A stretch of 23,669 bases of DNA from positions 1 to 23,669 of the forward strand of contig JANOFL010000220.1 in the NCBI GenBank assembly GCA_031405895.1. The letters run 5' to 3'. The DNA comes from BJ22 sp031405895. Its GTDB lineage: Bacteria; Planctomycetota; Planctomycetia; Pirellulales; Pirellulaceae. The notes under the pieces are model-generated. The model did not search any database, was not told the DNA's origin, and saw only the letters and a list, made by a program, of their open reading frames with translations. This document shows, one piece after another, positions 1-7,604 of the stretch (the stretch's first letter is position 1; each line of letters opens with the position of its first letter). The translations under genes were made by a program, and so were the position numbers.

Positions 1-52
1 GCCCTCCGTGTTTCCGGCCGGACACGCAGGGCTGACGCCCTGCCGCTCGCCA
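1..52. repeat. Dispersed palindromic repeat, copy 1 (cut by the window edge)
   Basis: Bases 20-52 match 7559-7591 at 32 of 33 positions. On the minus strand the element holds a perfect 6-bp stem with a four-base loop (CAGGGC-GTCA-GCCCTG), and a wider pairing of 1-11 with 22-32. It lies in frame within the 3' end of the PEP-CTERM gene. Copy 2 follows the sigma-factor gene in the same orientation relative to transcription. Confidence 0.75.
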
Positions 53-739
53 ACAAAGGGTTATCGCCGCGCCGAGCGATACCAGAACAGCGAGGGACCC
101 TGGTTCAGGTACCGCTACGGTGATCAAGAGGCTGGTGGGGATCAGGTTGAAGCTGGTCACGGCGAGGAGATTACCCTGGGCGTCCCGTGTCCTGTAAGCG
201 AATATGCCGTCGGTTGTGTCTCCCGCCCCAAAACTGAATGAGCCCGGCTGGTCGAGTGGCAACCCATACAGGTTGTCGTTGCGACTGGTCCGCTGAAACA
301 CCTGCCCATCAAACAGGGGATTGCCTCCGGTTTCGGCGATCGCGTCCGCGGATATGCGACTGGTACCCAAACCACTTTGTCGAAAATAGCTTGCAAAAAA
401 CTGCCCATTGAGCCCTGCGGGCATTCCATTGATGGTGAATCCGGCCAAACCGACCAGGGGACTGGCGCGATCGGGATCAAAAAAGGAACCACCCGTCACT
501 TCCTGGGTCGAATTCGTTCCGTTTTCGATGTAGCTGACGTCCGTGTCATAAACAAATGTTGAAGAATAATTTGTTCCGGCTGGAATCAACTGGCCGGCTG
601 GACCAAACAGCCCCACATTGTCCGGAGCATCGAACTGTGTGGTACCAGTCCACATCAACGTGACGATGTCGGCCGTGGCCGGTGACGTTGTGACCAGCAG
701 GAATGAAAACAGAAGGATCGACCGGATGCTGGTTGACAT
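1..739 (-). CDS. PEP-CTERM sorting domain protein (3' end beyond the window)
   Basis: The reading frame stays open from the ATG at 739 to the left edge, giving at least 246 residues. Residues 1-23 form a signal peptide (hydrophobic SILLFSFLLVTT core, likely cleavage after ATA). The middle is a beta-rich exported domain (DIVTLMWTGTTQFDAPDNVG, later ...GFTINGMPAGLNGQF). Near the end comes VPEPGSL at 210-216, a hydrophobic stretch (LAVLVSLGAAITLCW) and then arginines, the three-part layout of PEP-CTERM sorting signals. In that family an exosortase cuts near the PEP motif and anchors or releases the protein outside the membrane. The start is supported by GGAG five bases upstream (745-748). The last 17 visible residues are encoded by a dispersed repeat (1-52), so the native stop may have been lost or replaced. 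The substrate or role is unknown. Confidence 0.8.
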   Translation of the reverse strand, partial: MSTSIRSILLFSFLLVTTSPATADIVTLMWTGTTQFDAPDNVGLFGPAGQLIPAGTNYSSTFVYDTDVSYIENGTNSTQEVTGGSFFDPDRASPLVGLAGFTINGMPAGLNGQFFASYFRQSGLGTSRISADAIAETGGNPLFDGQVFQRTSRNDNLYGLPLDQPGSFSFGAGDTTDGIFAYRTRDAQGNLLAVTSFNLIPTSLLITVAVPEPGSLAVLVSLGAAITLCWRAAGRQPCVSGRKHGG

Positions 740-984
740 GTCAACTCCACGTTTGCGTTTGGCAGTCCCCGAATTGCCCGTCGGGTACGTTCTCTGGCGA
801 GGTTGGCCGGCTGAAAGCCCGCCCCCAAGGCGCGCGTACAGCCGAAATTCCCGGACCACAGACAATAGCGCTCGAAAACGGGTCACCTGTCACGCAACTG
901 AAAAAAGTTCCGGAATTGTCAAAGACGTGGAAGCAGGTACCTGGCCGACGGGACGACGGCACCTGGAAAAGGGTCAGGCCTGAA

Positions 985-1353
985 CGGCACCTGGCGAAGC
1001 CAGATCTCCTTTGCGGGCAAGGACTTGTGCAAGATTAAGCGTGGCCGGTTCGGCGGGTTGTAGCCTTCGGGAAGGCGCCTGCTGAAACGGAGTTCGACGC
1101 GGCCGGGGCGGTTGCCGAAGACGTGCGCGGCGATCGCCTGAAGCAGGTCCCCGATCCAGGTTTCGATGTCGGTCATCGCCACCGAGCCGACTGGAATTCG
1201 TGGGCGGCCTGGGCGGCTCTCATGAAGCGGCGGTGCCTTGGGGGGATTGAGCCCCCCTTTCTGATGGGCCTCGAACATCGCGCTGCGAATCAGGTTGCAG
1301 CTCACCAGGTGCCTGCAGAACTCGTCGCGAAAAACTGTCTGCTTGCAGTGCAT
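985..1353 (-). pseudogene. IS4-family transposase relic, C-terminal part only
   Basis: The minus strand reads HCKQTVFRDEFCRHLVSCNL followed by IRSAMFEA, and later LLQAIAAHVFGNRPGRVE and a basic RRLPEGYNPPNRPR stretch. From knowledge of the family, IS4-type DDE transposases end in the same order: a CKTP..VR.E...HL.AYNLIR helix, then a conserved A..VG.RP.R.EPR..KRRPK.Y tail. An in-frame TGA lies directly before the ATG at 1353, and nothing resembling the catalytic DDE region could be read upstream, so this is a degraded end fragment, not a working enzyme. The exact left boundary is uncertain. It sits in the divergent gap between the PEP-CTERM and DUF418 genes. Confidence 0.6.
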
Positions 1354-1717
1354 TCATTGATCGTCTCCGCCGAACGGTTGGCGGAGCAATCGGCCCGCCC
1401 CGGGAGCCCAAGGGGTGAGCAGAAGTGGATAGAATCAGCCGCAAGACGGCCTCGATTCGCTTCCGCCCTGCGTTCCGCGAGTCCCACGTGCCCGTTTCCG
1501 GAAACCAGACAACCCGAGCGAAGCCCGGACCTCTTCGGTTTGCACGCGAAACGCAAAAAGAATACTTGCCTGCCTTGAACCGCTGCCAACAACTTCCGGG
1601 GTTTTCTGAGGGCGAACCTCCAGAGCCCTGCCCCGCGAGGACGAGCCTTGCAGTACCTTCGGGCTGTTCCCCTAGCAGCCAGACCTCCCAGAACTGACGG
1701 CCGGTGAGCCTCCTCAA
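1354..1717. other. Intergenic, no gene recognised
   Basis: These 364 bases sit between the transposase relic and the DUF418 start. Frames on both strands give low-complexity, Arg/Pro-rich translations without family resemblance. A 12-base palindrome (GTTTCCGGAAAC, 1494-1505) is present. The promoter of the DUF418 gene should lie here, but I cannot point to convincing -35/-10 boxes. Confidence 0.5.
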
Positions 1718-3067
1718 GTGAATATCCACGACTATTCGCCTGCCAATCCTCAGGCGCTTGCAATCGAAGCCACCGCCGAAAGCCAGCGGATTGACTCGCT
1801 GGATGTCATTCGCGGCGTCGCGGTGCTCGGCATTCTGTTGATGAACATCGTGGCGATGGGGTTGCCGGTTGACGCCTATTCCGATCCGACGGTGCTGGGA
1901 GGAGCGACGGGATGGAACTTGCGGGTCTGGTTCGTCAATGAGCTGTTTTTCGAAGGAACGATGCGCGGCCTGTTCTCGATGCTGTTTGGAGCAGGCGTGA
2001 TGCTGTTCACCACAAAAAAGGAGGCCCATGGAGCCGGGATCGAGCTGGCCGACAGCTGGTATCGACGCACGATCTGGCTTTTTATTTTTGGGCTGGTTCA
2101 CGCCTACATCCTGCTTTGGCCATGGGACATTCTCTATTCGTATGGGTTGCTGGGGATGTTCCTGTTTCCGCTGCGCAACGTCTCGCCTTTCAGGCTGACC
2201 ATGCTGGGAACCAGCCTGATCCTGGCTGGCACCGCCGTGGAGGTTCTGGATTTCAGCGAAACCCTGGGCCGCCGCTCGAAAGCCCAGCAAGTCGAAAAGA
2301 TGATCGGCCGCGGCGAGACTCCGACCGGGGAACAAAAGAACTGCCTGGAGGCGTGGAACGAAGAGGTTGAGGAATGGACCAGTGAATCGCCCGAAGAGTT
2401 GGCCGAGGAACTGGCACCGATGCAGGCCGGGTATTTTTCGGCATTCATGGTTCGCGCCGGGCAAACCTGGTATGCGGAGAGCATGTGGCATTACGGGACC
2501 AACTATTTTGACGTGCTCTCCATGATGTTGATTGGCATGGCAGCATTTCGCTGGCGGATCTTTCAGGCCGGCCGCCCGAACACCTTCTACGTCATCATGA
2601 TGCTGGTCGGGTATGGCGTCGGATTGCCGGTCAATCTCTGGGAAAACAGCCTTCTGGTCAGCAGCAACTTTGGGCTCATCGAGTCCGGAAAAGTTGGCCT
2701 TTCGCACGAGCTCGGGCGCGTGGCGACCACGTTCGGGCATATCGGGCTGATCCTGCTCTTTTGCAAATCAGGAGCCCTGCCGTTTTTTCAGCGTGCCCTC
2801 GCATCGGTCGGGCGGATGGCCTTGACGAACTACATCATGCACACCGTCATCACCACGACAGTCTTCGTGGGCTTTGGCCAGTTCGGATTGTGGGAGCGGC
2901 ACCAGCTCTATTACCTGGTTGGTGCCATTTGGGTGTTTCAGCTGTTGTTCAGCCCGGGATGGCTTCGCTTCTTTCATTTCGGGCCGCTGGAATGGCTGTG
3001 GCGCGGGTTGACCTATGGAAAGCGGCCGGCCATGCTCAAGGGAAAAAGGGCAGCCCCGGTTTCCTGA
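1718..3067 (+). CDS. DUF418 / YeiB-like multi-pass membrane protein
   Basis: This 449-residue integral membrane protein has about ten hydrophobic segments. The N-terminal signature RIDSLDVIRGVAVLGILLMN (residues 24-43) and the C-terminal GRMALTNYIMHTVI (365-378) and GPLEWLWRGLTYGK (422-435) motifs are the hallmarks of DUF418 (YeiB family), related to membrane acyltransferases. The substrate of the family is not established, though a role in cell-envelope or metabolite export/acylation is often suspected. A soluble acidic loop at about 178-235 (EEVEEWTSESPEELAEELAP) separates the two membrane halves, as is common in the family. The start is the GTG at 1718, with GGTGAG at 1703-1708 as a plausible ribosome-binding site. 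It is a single gene, convergent with the ELWK gene 115 bases away. Confidence 0.9.
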   Translation: MNIHDYSPANPQALAIEATAESQRIDSLDVIRGVAVLGILLMNIVAMGLPVDAYSDPTVLGGATGWNLRVWFVNELFFEGTMRGLFSMLFGAGVMLFTTKKEAHGAGIELADSWYRRTIWLFIFGLVHAYILLWPWDILYSYGLLGMFLFPLRNVSPFRLTMLGTSLILAGTAVEVLDFSETLGRRSKAQQVEKMIGRGETPTGEQKNCLEAWNEEVEEWTSESPEELAEELAPMQAGYFSAFMVRAGQTWYAESMWHYGTNYFDVLSMMLIGMAAFRWRIFQAGRPNTFYVIMMLVGYGVGLPVNLWENSLLVSSNFGLIESGKVGLSHELGRVATTFGHIGLILLFCKSGALPFFQRALASVGRMALTNYIMHTVITTTVFVGFGQFGLWERHQLYYLVGAIWVFQLLFSPGWLRFFHFGPLEWLWRGLTYGKRPAMLKGKRAAPVS

Positions 3068-3182
3068 AGAATCAATCAACAACTGGGCCGGGCAGCGTCT
3101 TTTCCGGGCCGGCTATGGACAAACCGGTGGTCCCGCGCCTGACTGTCCGGGCCCTGGTGTGCTCTCGGATTCGGCAGCCAGG

Positions 3183-6100
3183 TCAGGGCCTTGCCGCGAG
3201 GGCATGAGCCCAAGCGGCCGGATCCGTGTGGAGGAAATCTGGTTCAGGCCACCATTCTTCAAAGCCACTGTCCAGCGGGACAGCCGTCACAGGGGTGGAC
3301 CCTGAGGTGAAATGGCGCGCGGAATGGGAATCATCCTTCGGCGGCGGCCAGCTGAACGATGCCGGCAACCCGGAACCATCCCGGTCCTCGCGCGGTTCGG
3401 ATGAAGCAAAACCGGAGTCGAACATCGTTTTGGCAACAGTTCGCCCACTGCCGGGCCACCCGCTGATTCGATGGGCCAAGCCGTTTCGGGAGGCATCGTC
3501 GGGGCCCGCAGGACTGGCTGCTTTCGAGCCGCCCGCCTCCGTCCCGCCCGCACTGCCACTGCGGGCCAATGGGGCTCCTTCGGGCGGAGCCGGCGGGGTT
3601 TCGGGATTGGCCAGGACCCACAACTCGCGACCGTTGGTGCCGTTGCTGGCGGCGAAGACCAGCGTCGTGCCGGCGCTGGCGAAACCGGACGGGTTCGAGC
3701 CGCCCGCGCCCGCGAGGATGTCGTTCAGCAGGATGGTGCTCGAGCCGAAAATCCCCGACTGGTAGAGTTCGCGCCCGGTCGCCGCGACCGCCGCCGAGAA
3801 GTACAGCGTGCCGTTGTGGTTGATGAAGTTCTGGGGCACCGAGCCGCCGATGCCCGGGCTGATGTCCTTGACCAGAACCGTTCCGGCCGCCGAGATGTTG
3901 CTGCGATGCAGCTCGACGCCGGTCGCCGGTTCAAAGGCCGAAAACACCAGTGTGCCGGCGAGGTTGGTCAGGTTGGCGGGCGAGGAGCTGCCCGCGCCGG
4001 GGTTGATGTCCTTGATCAGCGTCGTCCCGCCGGCCGCGCCATTGCTGGTCCAGAGTTCGATTCCCTGGGTCCCATTGTTCGCGGCGAACATCAGCGCGCC
4101 CTTGAGGTTGGTCAAACCCGACGGATCGGACGACAGCGCACCCGGCCGGATGTCTTTGACCAGCAGCGTGTTGCTGGTCACGCCCGTGCTCTTCCAGAGC
4201 TCATTGCCGCTGGTCCCGTCATTGGCCGAAAAGAACAACACGCTGTTCATATTGGCGAAGTTGACCGGGTTGGAGCCGTTGATCCCCGGGTTGATGTCCT
4301 TGACGAGTAGCGTGCCTGCCGCCGTGCCGTTGCTCTTCCAGAGTTCGGTTCCGCTGGTTCCGTCATTGGCGGAGAAGTAGAGCGTGCCGCGGACGTTGGC
4401 CAGCTGGGCCGGGTTCGATCCAAGATTGATGCCCGGGCGGATGTCGAGCACGATGGCCGTGCCGGCAGAGGTGCCGTCGCTGGCGAACAGTTCGCGACCG
4501 GACAATGCCGCGACCGCCGTGAAGAACAGCCGGCCGTTTACGTTCACAAGCGACTGGGGCGATGAGCTGAGGGCAAGCGTGTTGATGTTCTTGACCAGGG
4601 TCGTGCCGGCGGCCGTACCATCACTGAGGAACAGTTCGTTGCCGGAGAGGCCATCATTGGCGGCAAAGAAGAGCCGGCCGTTGACGTTGGTCAGTCCGGT
4701 CGGACTGGAGCTGGCCGTTCCTGCGAAGAGGTCTTTCACCAGCGCGGTCCCGCCCGGCGTGCCGTCGGTCTTCCAGAGTTCGCGGCCGTTCGTCGCGTCG
4801 TTGGCGGTAAAAAAGAGCGTCCCGTTGACGTTGGTGAAGTTGAGCGGGTCGGAGGCCCCTGCCCCGACGACGATGTCGATCATTTCCAGTTCACTGGGCG
4901 GCGTAGGCGCTTTGACGCCCAGCCCCGGCGTCCCGACACCTGAGATTCCGGCTCCCGACACGAATCCGCTCGTGACCCCCGGGCCGACGACTTGGGGAAG
5001 TTTGACGAACGGTGCCTTGACCGGGAACTCTCCGCCGCCGTCCATGAAAAAGAGTTCAGCACCGTTGGTTCCATTGTTCGCCTGGAACAGCAACGAACCG
5101 TTGACCTCGACCAGCAATGTCGGCACGGAACCGGCTGCCCCGGATCTCAGGTCCTGGACGAGCACAGTCCCGGCATTGGTCCCGTCACTCTTCCAGAGCT
5201 CGTAACCGTTGGTACCGTCGTTGGCATTGAAGAACAGCGTCCCGCTGACGTTGGTCACGGCTGCGACGTTGTTCAACGAACCTGAGAGTCCGGGATGAAT
5301 GTCCTTGACCAGTACGGTTCCCCCCGCCGTGCCGTCGCTCCGCCACAGTTCAAACCCGGCAACACCGTCATTGGCCGCAAACATCAGCGTTCCGTTGACG
5401 TTGACCAATGTGCTGGGCGTGGAGCTGGAGCTGCCTGTCCGGATATCCTTGACCAACACAGTTCCCGCCGCGGTTCCGTCACTGCGCCAAAGTTCACTCC
5501 CGCTGGTTCCATCGTTGGACCTGAAAAACACCGTGCCATTGACATTGGTAATTCCATCAACGACGGCGGAGTTGACACCCGACCGGATGTCCTTCACGAG
5601 AATCGTTCCGGCCGTCGTGCCGTCACTTTTCCAGAGTTCGTCGCCATGGGTGGCGTCCCTGGCCTGAAAAAACAGCGTGCCATTGACGTTGGTCAGTTCT
5701 TGGATAAAGGAATTGGCCACGCCAGCGTTGATGTCCTTGACCAGGACTGTGCCTGCCGAGGTGCCATTGCTGCGCCAAAGCTCTCCGCCGTTGGCCAACG
5801 TCGAGGCCACAAAGAACAGCGCTCCGTTTACGGCCGTAAGACTATTGGGACCAGAACCGGCACTTCCCGCATCGATGTCCTTGACCAGCACGGTACCCGT
5901 TGAGGTGCCGTCACTCTTCCAGAGCTCGTTCCCACTCGCGCCGTCGTTCGCCCTGAAGAAAAGCGTTCCATTGATATTGACGATTGTCCTTGGAGTGGTA
6001 CCCAGCGAGGAGTTGCTGCCTGCCTGAAGGTCCTTGACCAGAACGGTTCCAGCCGCCGTACCGTTGCTCTTCCAGAGCTCGTATCCCGAAATGCCATCGT

Positions 6101-6500
6101 CGGACGCGAAAAACAGTGTTCCGTTCACATTGACCAGGACATCCGGGTTGGAACCGGCCGGCCCCGGCCGAATGTCCTTGACCAGGACCGTGCCGGCGAG
6201 CGTTCCATCTGTTTTCCAGAGTTCCTGCCCATTCACTCCGTCAATTGCCGTGAAAAACAGCGTGCCGTTGACGTTGCAGAAATCCGCCGGACCGGAGAGC
6301 CCCGCTCCAGGCACGATATCAATCAGCGACGGCAGGCCTGCCAGCAACGAACGGGGTTCGAGGCGGGCAAAGTCGAGGCCGGGCTGACGGGCGGATGGCG
6401 CGCGGCGGCTTGGTCCGCGGCCTCGACGGGAGCTGGACGACTGGTTGTGGGAAACGTGGTCCGGCTGACGACGGGCGGATTTCTTCTGCTGGCGGCGCAT
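3183..6500 (-). CDS. LEPR-XLL / ELWK-repeat secreted surface protein
   Basis: The 1105-residue protein starts at MRRQQKKSARR, where GGAG lies eight bases upstream (6509-6512). A longer in-frame form could begin at 6587, but its GGGAG is about 13 bases away. After a basic, Ser/Arg-rich leader comes LEPRSLLA (residues 47-54), the planctomycete LEPR-XLL-type export signature. The body is 18 copies of a 46-48-residue unit, V(N)GTLFF.A.DG..G.ELWKSDGT.AGTVLVKDI..G, in two blocks of nine. Each block begins with IDIV.GAG.S.P, and a Gly/Pro linker of about 50 residues (about 4880-5045) separates them. Repeats in the second block are more divergent (ELFLSDGT, ELYQSG, ELHRSN). The last 140 residues are low-complexity and acidic/aromatic, ending in DPAAWAHALAARP. 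ELWK repeats are thought to form beta-propeller-like folds on the cell surface; ligand unknown. Confidence 0.88.
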   Translation of the reverse strand: MRRQQKKSARRQPDHVSHNQSSSSRRGRGPSRRAPSARQPGLDFARLEPRSLLAGLPSLIDIVPGAGLSGPADFCNVNGTLFFTAIDGVNGQELWKTDGTLAGTVLVKDIRPGPAGSNPDVLVNVNGTLFFASDDGISGYELWKSNGTAAGTVLVKDLQAGSNSSLGTTPRTIVNINGTLFFRANDGASGNELWKSDGTSTGTVLVKDIDAGSAGSGPNSLTAVNGALFFVASTLANGGELWRSNGTSAGTVLVKDINAGVANSFIQELTNVNGTLFFQARDATHGDELWKSDGTTAGTILVKDIRSGVNSAVVDGITNVNGTVFFRSNDGTSGSELWRSDGTAAGTVLVKDIRTGSSSSTPSTLVNVNGTLMFAANDGVAGFELWRSDGTAGGTVLVKDIHPGLSGSLNNVAAVTNVSGTLFFNANDGTNGYELWKSDGTNAGTVLVQDLRSGAAGSVPTLLVEVNGSLLFQANNGTNGAELFFMDGGGEFPVKAPFVKLPQVVGPGVTSGFVSGAGISGVGTPGLGVKAPTPPSELEMIDIVVGAGASDPLNFTNVNGTLFFTANDATNGRELWKTDGTPGGTALVKDLFAGTASSSPTGLTNVNGRLFFAANDGLSGNELFLSDGTAAGTTLVKNINTLALSSSPQSLVNVNGRLFFTAVAALSGRELFASDGTSAGTAIVLDIRPGINLGSNPAQLANVRGTLYFSANDGTSGTELWKSNGTAAGTLLVKDINPGINGSNPVNFANMNSVLFFSANDGTSGNELWKSTGVTSNTLLVKDIRPGALSSDPSGLTNLKGALMFAANNGTQGIELWTSNGAAGGTTLIKDINPGAGSSSPANLTNLAGTLVFSAFEPATGVELHRSNISAAGTVLVKDISPGIGGSVPQNFINHNGTLYFSAAVAATGRELYQSGIFGSSTILLNDILAGAGGSNPSGFASAGTTLVFAASNGTNGRELWVLANPETPPAPPEGAPLARSGSAGGTEAGGSKAASPAGPDDASRNGLAHRISGWPGSGRTVAKTMFDSGFASSEPREDRDGSGLPASFSWPPPKDDSHSARHFTSGSTPVTAVPLDSGFEEWWPEPDFLHTDPAAWAHALAARP
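3600..6340 (-). repeat. ELWK coding repeats: 18 units in two nine-unit blocks
   Basis: Units of about 138-144 bp repeat across this span. Block one (about 5040-6340) has eight near-consensus units and one decayed unit ending ELFFMDGG. Block two (about 3600-4880) has nine units that drift from consensus toward the C-terminus, the last being ELWVLAN. The unspecific antisense frames opposite this region are open because of the repeat's codon composition. Confidence 0.8.
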
Positions 6501-6725
6501 GGCGGGCGCTCCGGTATCGGGTGGTGGCTGGGCCTTCTGGCTGGCCGGCGAAATCAGGATCCCGCCGGCCGCGCAGGAAGCTGCCATTATGGTCCGCGAC
6601 TTCTCCCGGCGGCGCGCTCCGGAAAAACTCCGGAAAACAGGAGCTTTTCTGAAAACCCGGGGAAAATGGCTGAAACAGCCGGTTTTGGTGATCGAAATCG
6701 CGGATTCAGAAGAGCGGAAAGGGAA

Positions 6726-6755
6726 CGCTAATCTGCGCTAATCAACACTAATCCT
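6726..6755. repeat. Three phased 10-nt repeats (GATTAG on the minus strand)
   Basis: CGCTAATCTG, CGCTAATCAA and CACTAATCCT follow each other at exact 10-base spacing, about one DNA helical turn, roughly 225 bases upstream of the ELWK start. Similar GCTAATC/GATTAGCG strings occur between genes in many environmental bacterial genomes, so this may be a dispersed element, but the phasing is also compatible with a protein-binding array. Confidence 0.5.
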
Positions 6756-6831
6756 GGAATGGGTCGCCGGGCATGTCTGTTTTGCGTTCGAGTTCTGAGC
6801 TCTGAGATCTGAAGTCCGCCGTCGTTGGAGT

Positions 6832-7185
6832 TCAGCCTTCAGGCTTTACTCTACGTGTGCGGGAAAGTTCAGCCGCCGTGACCTCCAGAGCCTTTCGCAA
6901 CTGGGGATCGGACTCCGCGCATCACGGCAACTCCCAGAGGACTTCGTGATCGGGCGCGACGCCAACGCCTTCAGCGAGGGCCTGTGGTTCGAACCCGGCC
7001 CGAACGGCATCCCAGTCGACGCCGTTCATGTCGGCCCGGCAGAATCGGTCGCGAGCGGTGGTCCAGGCCTGGTCGAAGGTGGAGGCGAGGTCGAAAGCGG
7101 CAGACGCGGGCTGGGCCGCCAGGGATTCGGGTAGAAAACTTGCGACGATTGCAACCAGGAAAAGGCGCGGGATCGAAAGAATGAT
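6832..7185 (-). pseudogene. S41 (tail-specific/tricorn-core) peptidase, internally deleted and frameshifted
   Basis: Reading the minus strand from 7185: a signal-peptide-like start without an ATG (ILSIPRLFLVAIVASFLPES), then FDQAWTTARDRFCRADMNGV and DWDAVRAGFEPQA, which is how S41 peptidases begin their core. This runs straight into EGVGVAPDHEV, the motif S41 enzymes carry near the C-terminus, and stops at 6922. One frame over, ESDPQLRKALEVTAAELSRT follows immediately, matching the DPQL.KALE... helix that ends these proteins. So both termini survive while the PDZ/catalytic middle (normally several hundred residues, including the catalytic Ser and Lys) is gone, plus one frameshift. The start codon appears destroyed next to a G/C-rich repeat. 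Non-functional. Confidence 0.65.
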
Positions 7186-7189
7186 CTGG

Positions 7190-7245
7190 ACTCCCCCTCG
7201 CCCCGTCTTCGGGGAGAGGGGGGCGGGGGGGTGAGGGGCCGTCCG
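7190..7245. repeat. G/C-rich inverted repeat
   Basis: Runs of C then G (CCCCCTCGCCCC-GTCTTC-GGGGAGAGGGGG) form a strong stem, followed by a second G-run cluster. It abuts the point where the S41 relic has lost its start codon. This C/G boilerplate type is common between genes of planctomycetes, in my recollection. Confidence 0.55.
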
Positions 7246-7386
7246 CGCAAAGACGCGCGAGTGAGCTGGTTGAACCGGGCAAACGTGCAGAGCCGAGTGC
7301 CCTGTGGAGATTTCAGAATGTTGAGTGGTGCATGGCGCGTCTGAGTTCCTGCCTCGCCTGTTGCGCGGTCGCCCCCTCAACCCCAG

Positions 7387-7436
7387 CCCTTCTCCCCCGC
7401 CTGTTCCGAAAGAACGGAACAGGCGGGGGAGAAGGG
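7387..7436. repeat. Perfect 22-bp hairpin
   Basis: Bases 7387-7408 and 7415-7436 are exact reverse complements across a six-base loop (AAAGAA). There is no gene on either side within about 170 bases: the S41 relic lies to the left and the sigma-factor 3' end to the right. It could be a REP-like element or the product of local inversion; no poly-T tract follows, so it is not a classical intrinsic terminator. Confidence 0.8.
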
Positions 7437-7519
7437 GGCAAGAGAATTGCCTTGCCCGGCATGTCTACTTCGCGCGGCCAGAAATGAGTGAATTGGGCGA
7501 GTCCCGGCGCGCCGGGATC

Positions 7520-7591
7520 AGCCCTCCGTGTCGTCCGTCGGGCATCGCGTGGTGGGTCGGACACGGAGGGCTGACGCCCTGCCGCTCGCCA
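7520..7591. repeat. Dispersed palindromic repeat, copy 2 (3' of the sigma-factor gene)
   Basis: Arms 7520-7531 and 7561-7572 (AGCCCTCCGTGT) are perfect reverse complements around a 29-base loop. The right half (7559-7591) is nearly identical to 20-52. The element ends 13 bases beyond the sigma-factor stop codon. A terminator or mRNA 3'-end stabiliser role is possible. Confidence 0.75.
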
Positions 7592-7604
7592 GTCATTCCT
7601 GACT

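Noticed and set aside
1220..2740. 506-residue minus-strand ORF opposite the DUF418 gene
   Set aside because: It is Pro/His/Gln/Arg-rich without domain pattern and lies antisense to a clear membrane protein; typical high-GC shadow.
3471..5903. Long plus-strand ORFs opposite the ELWK gene
   Set aside because: They repeat with the same ~140-base period as the ELWK units (SSVPLVPSLAEKN..., DVLDQ...) and are only the reverse complement of that repeat.
7387..7436. CRISPR repeat or intrinsic terminator
   Set aside because: Only one copy with no spacers, and no T-run follows the stem on either strand.
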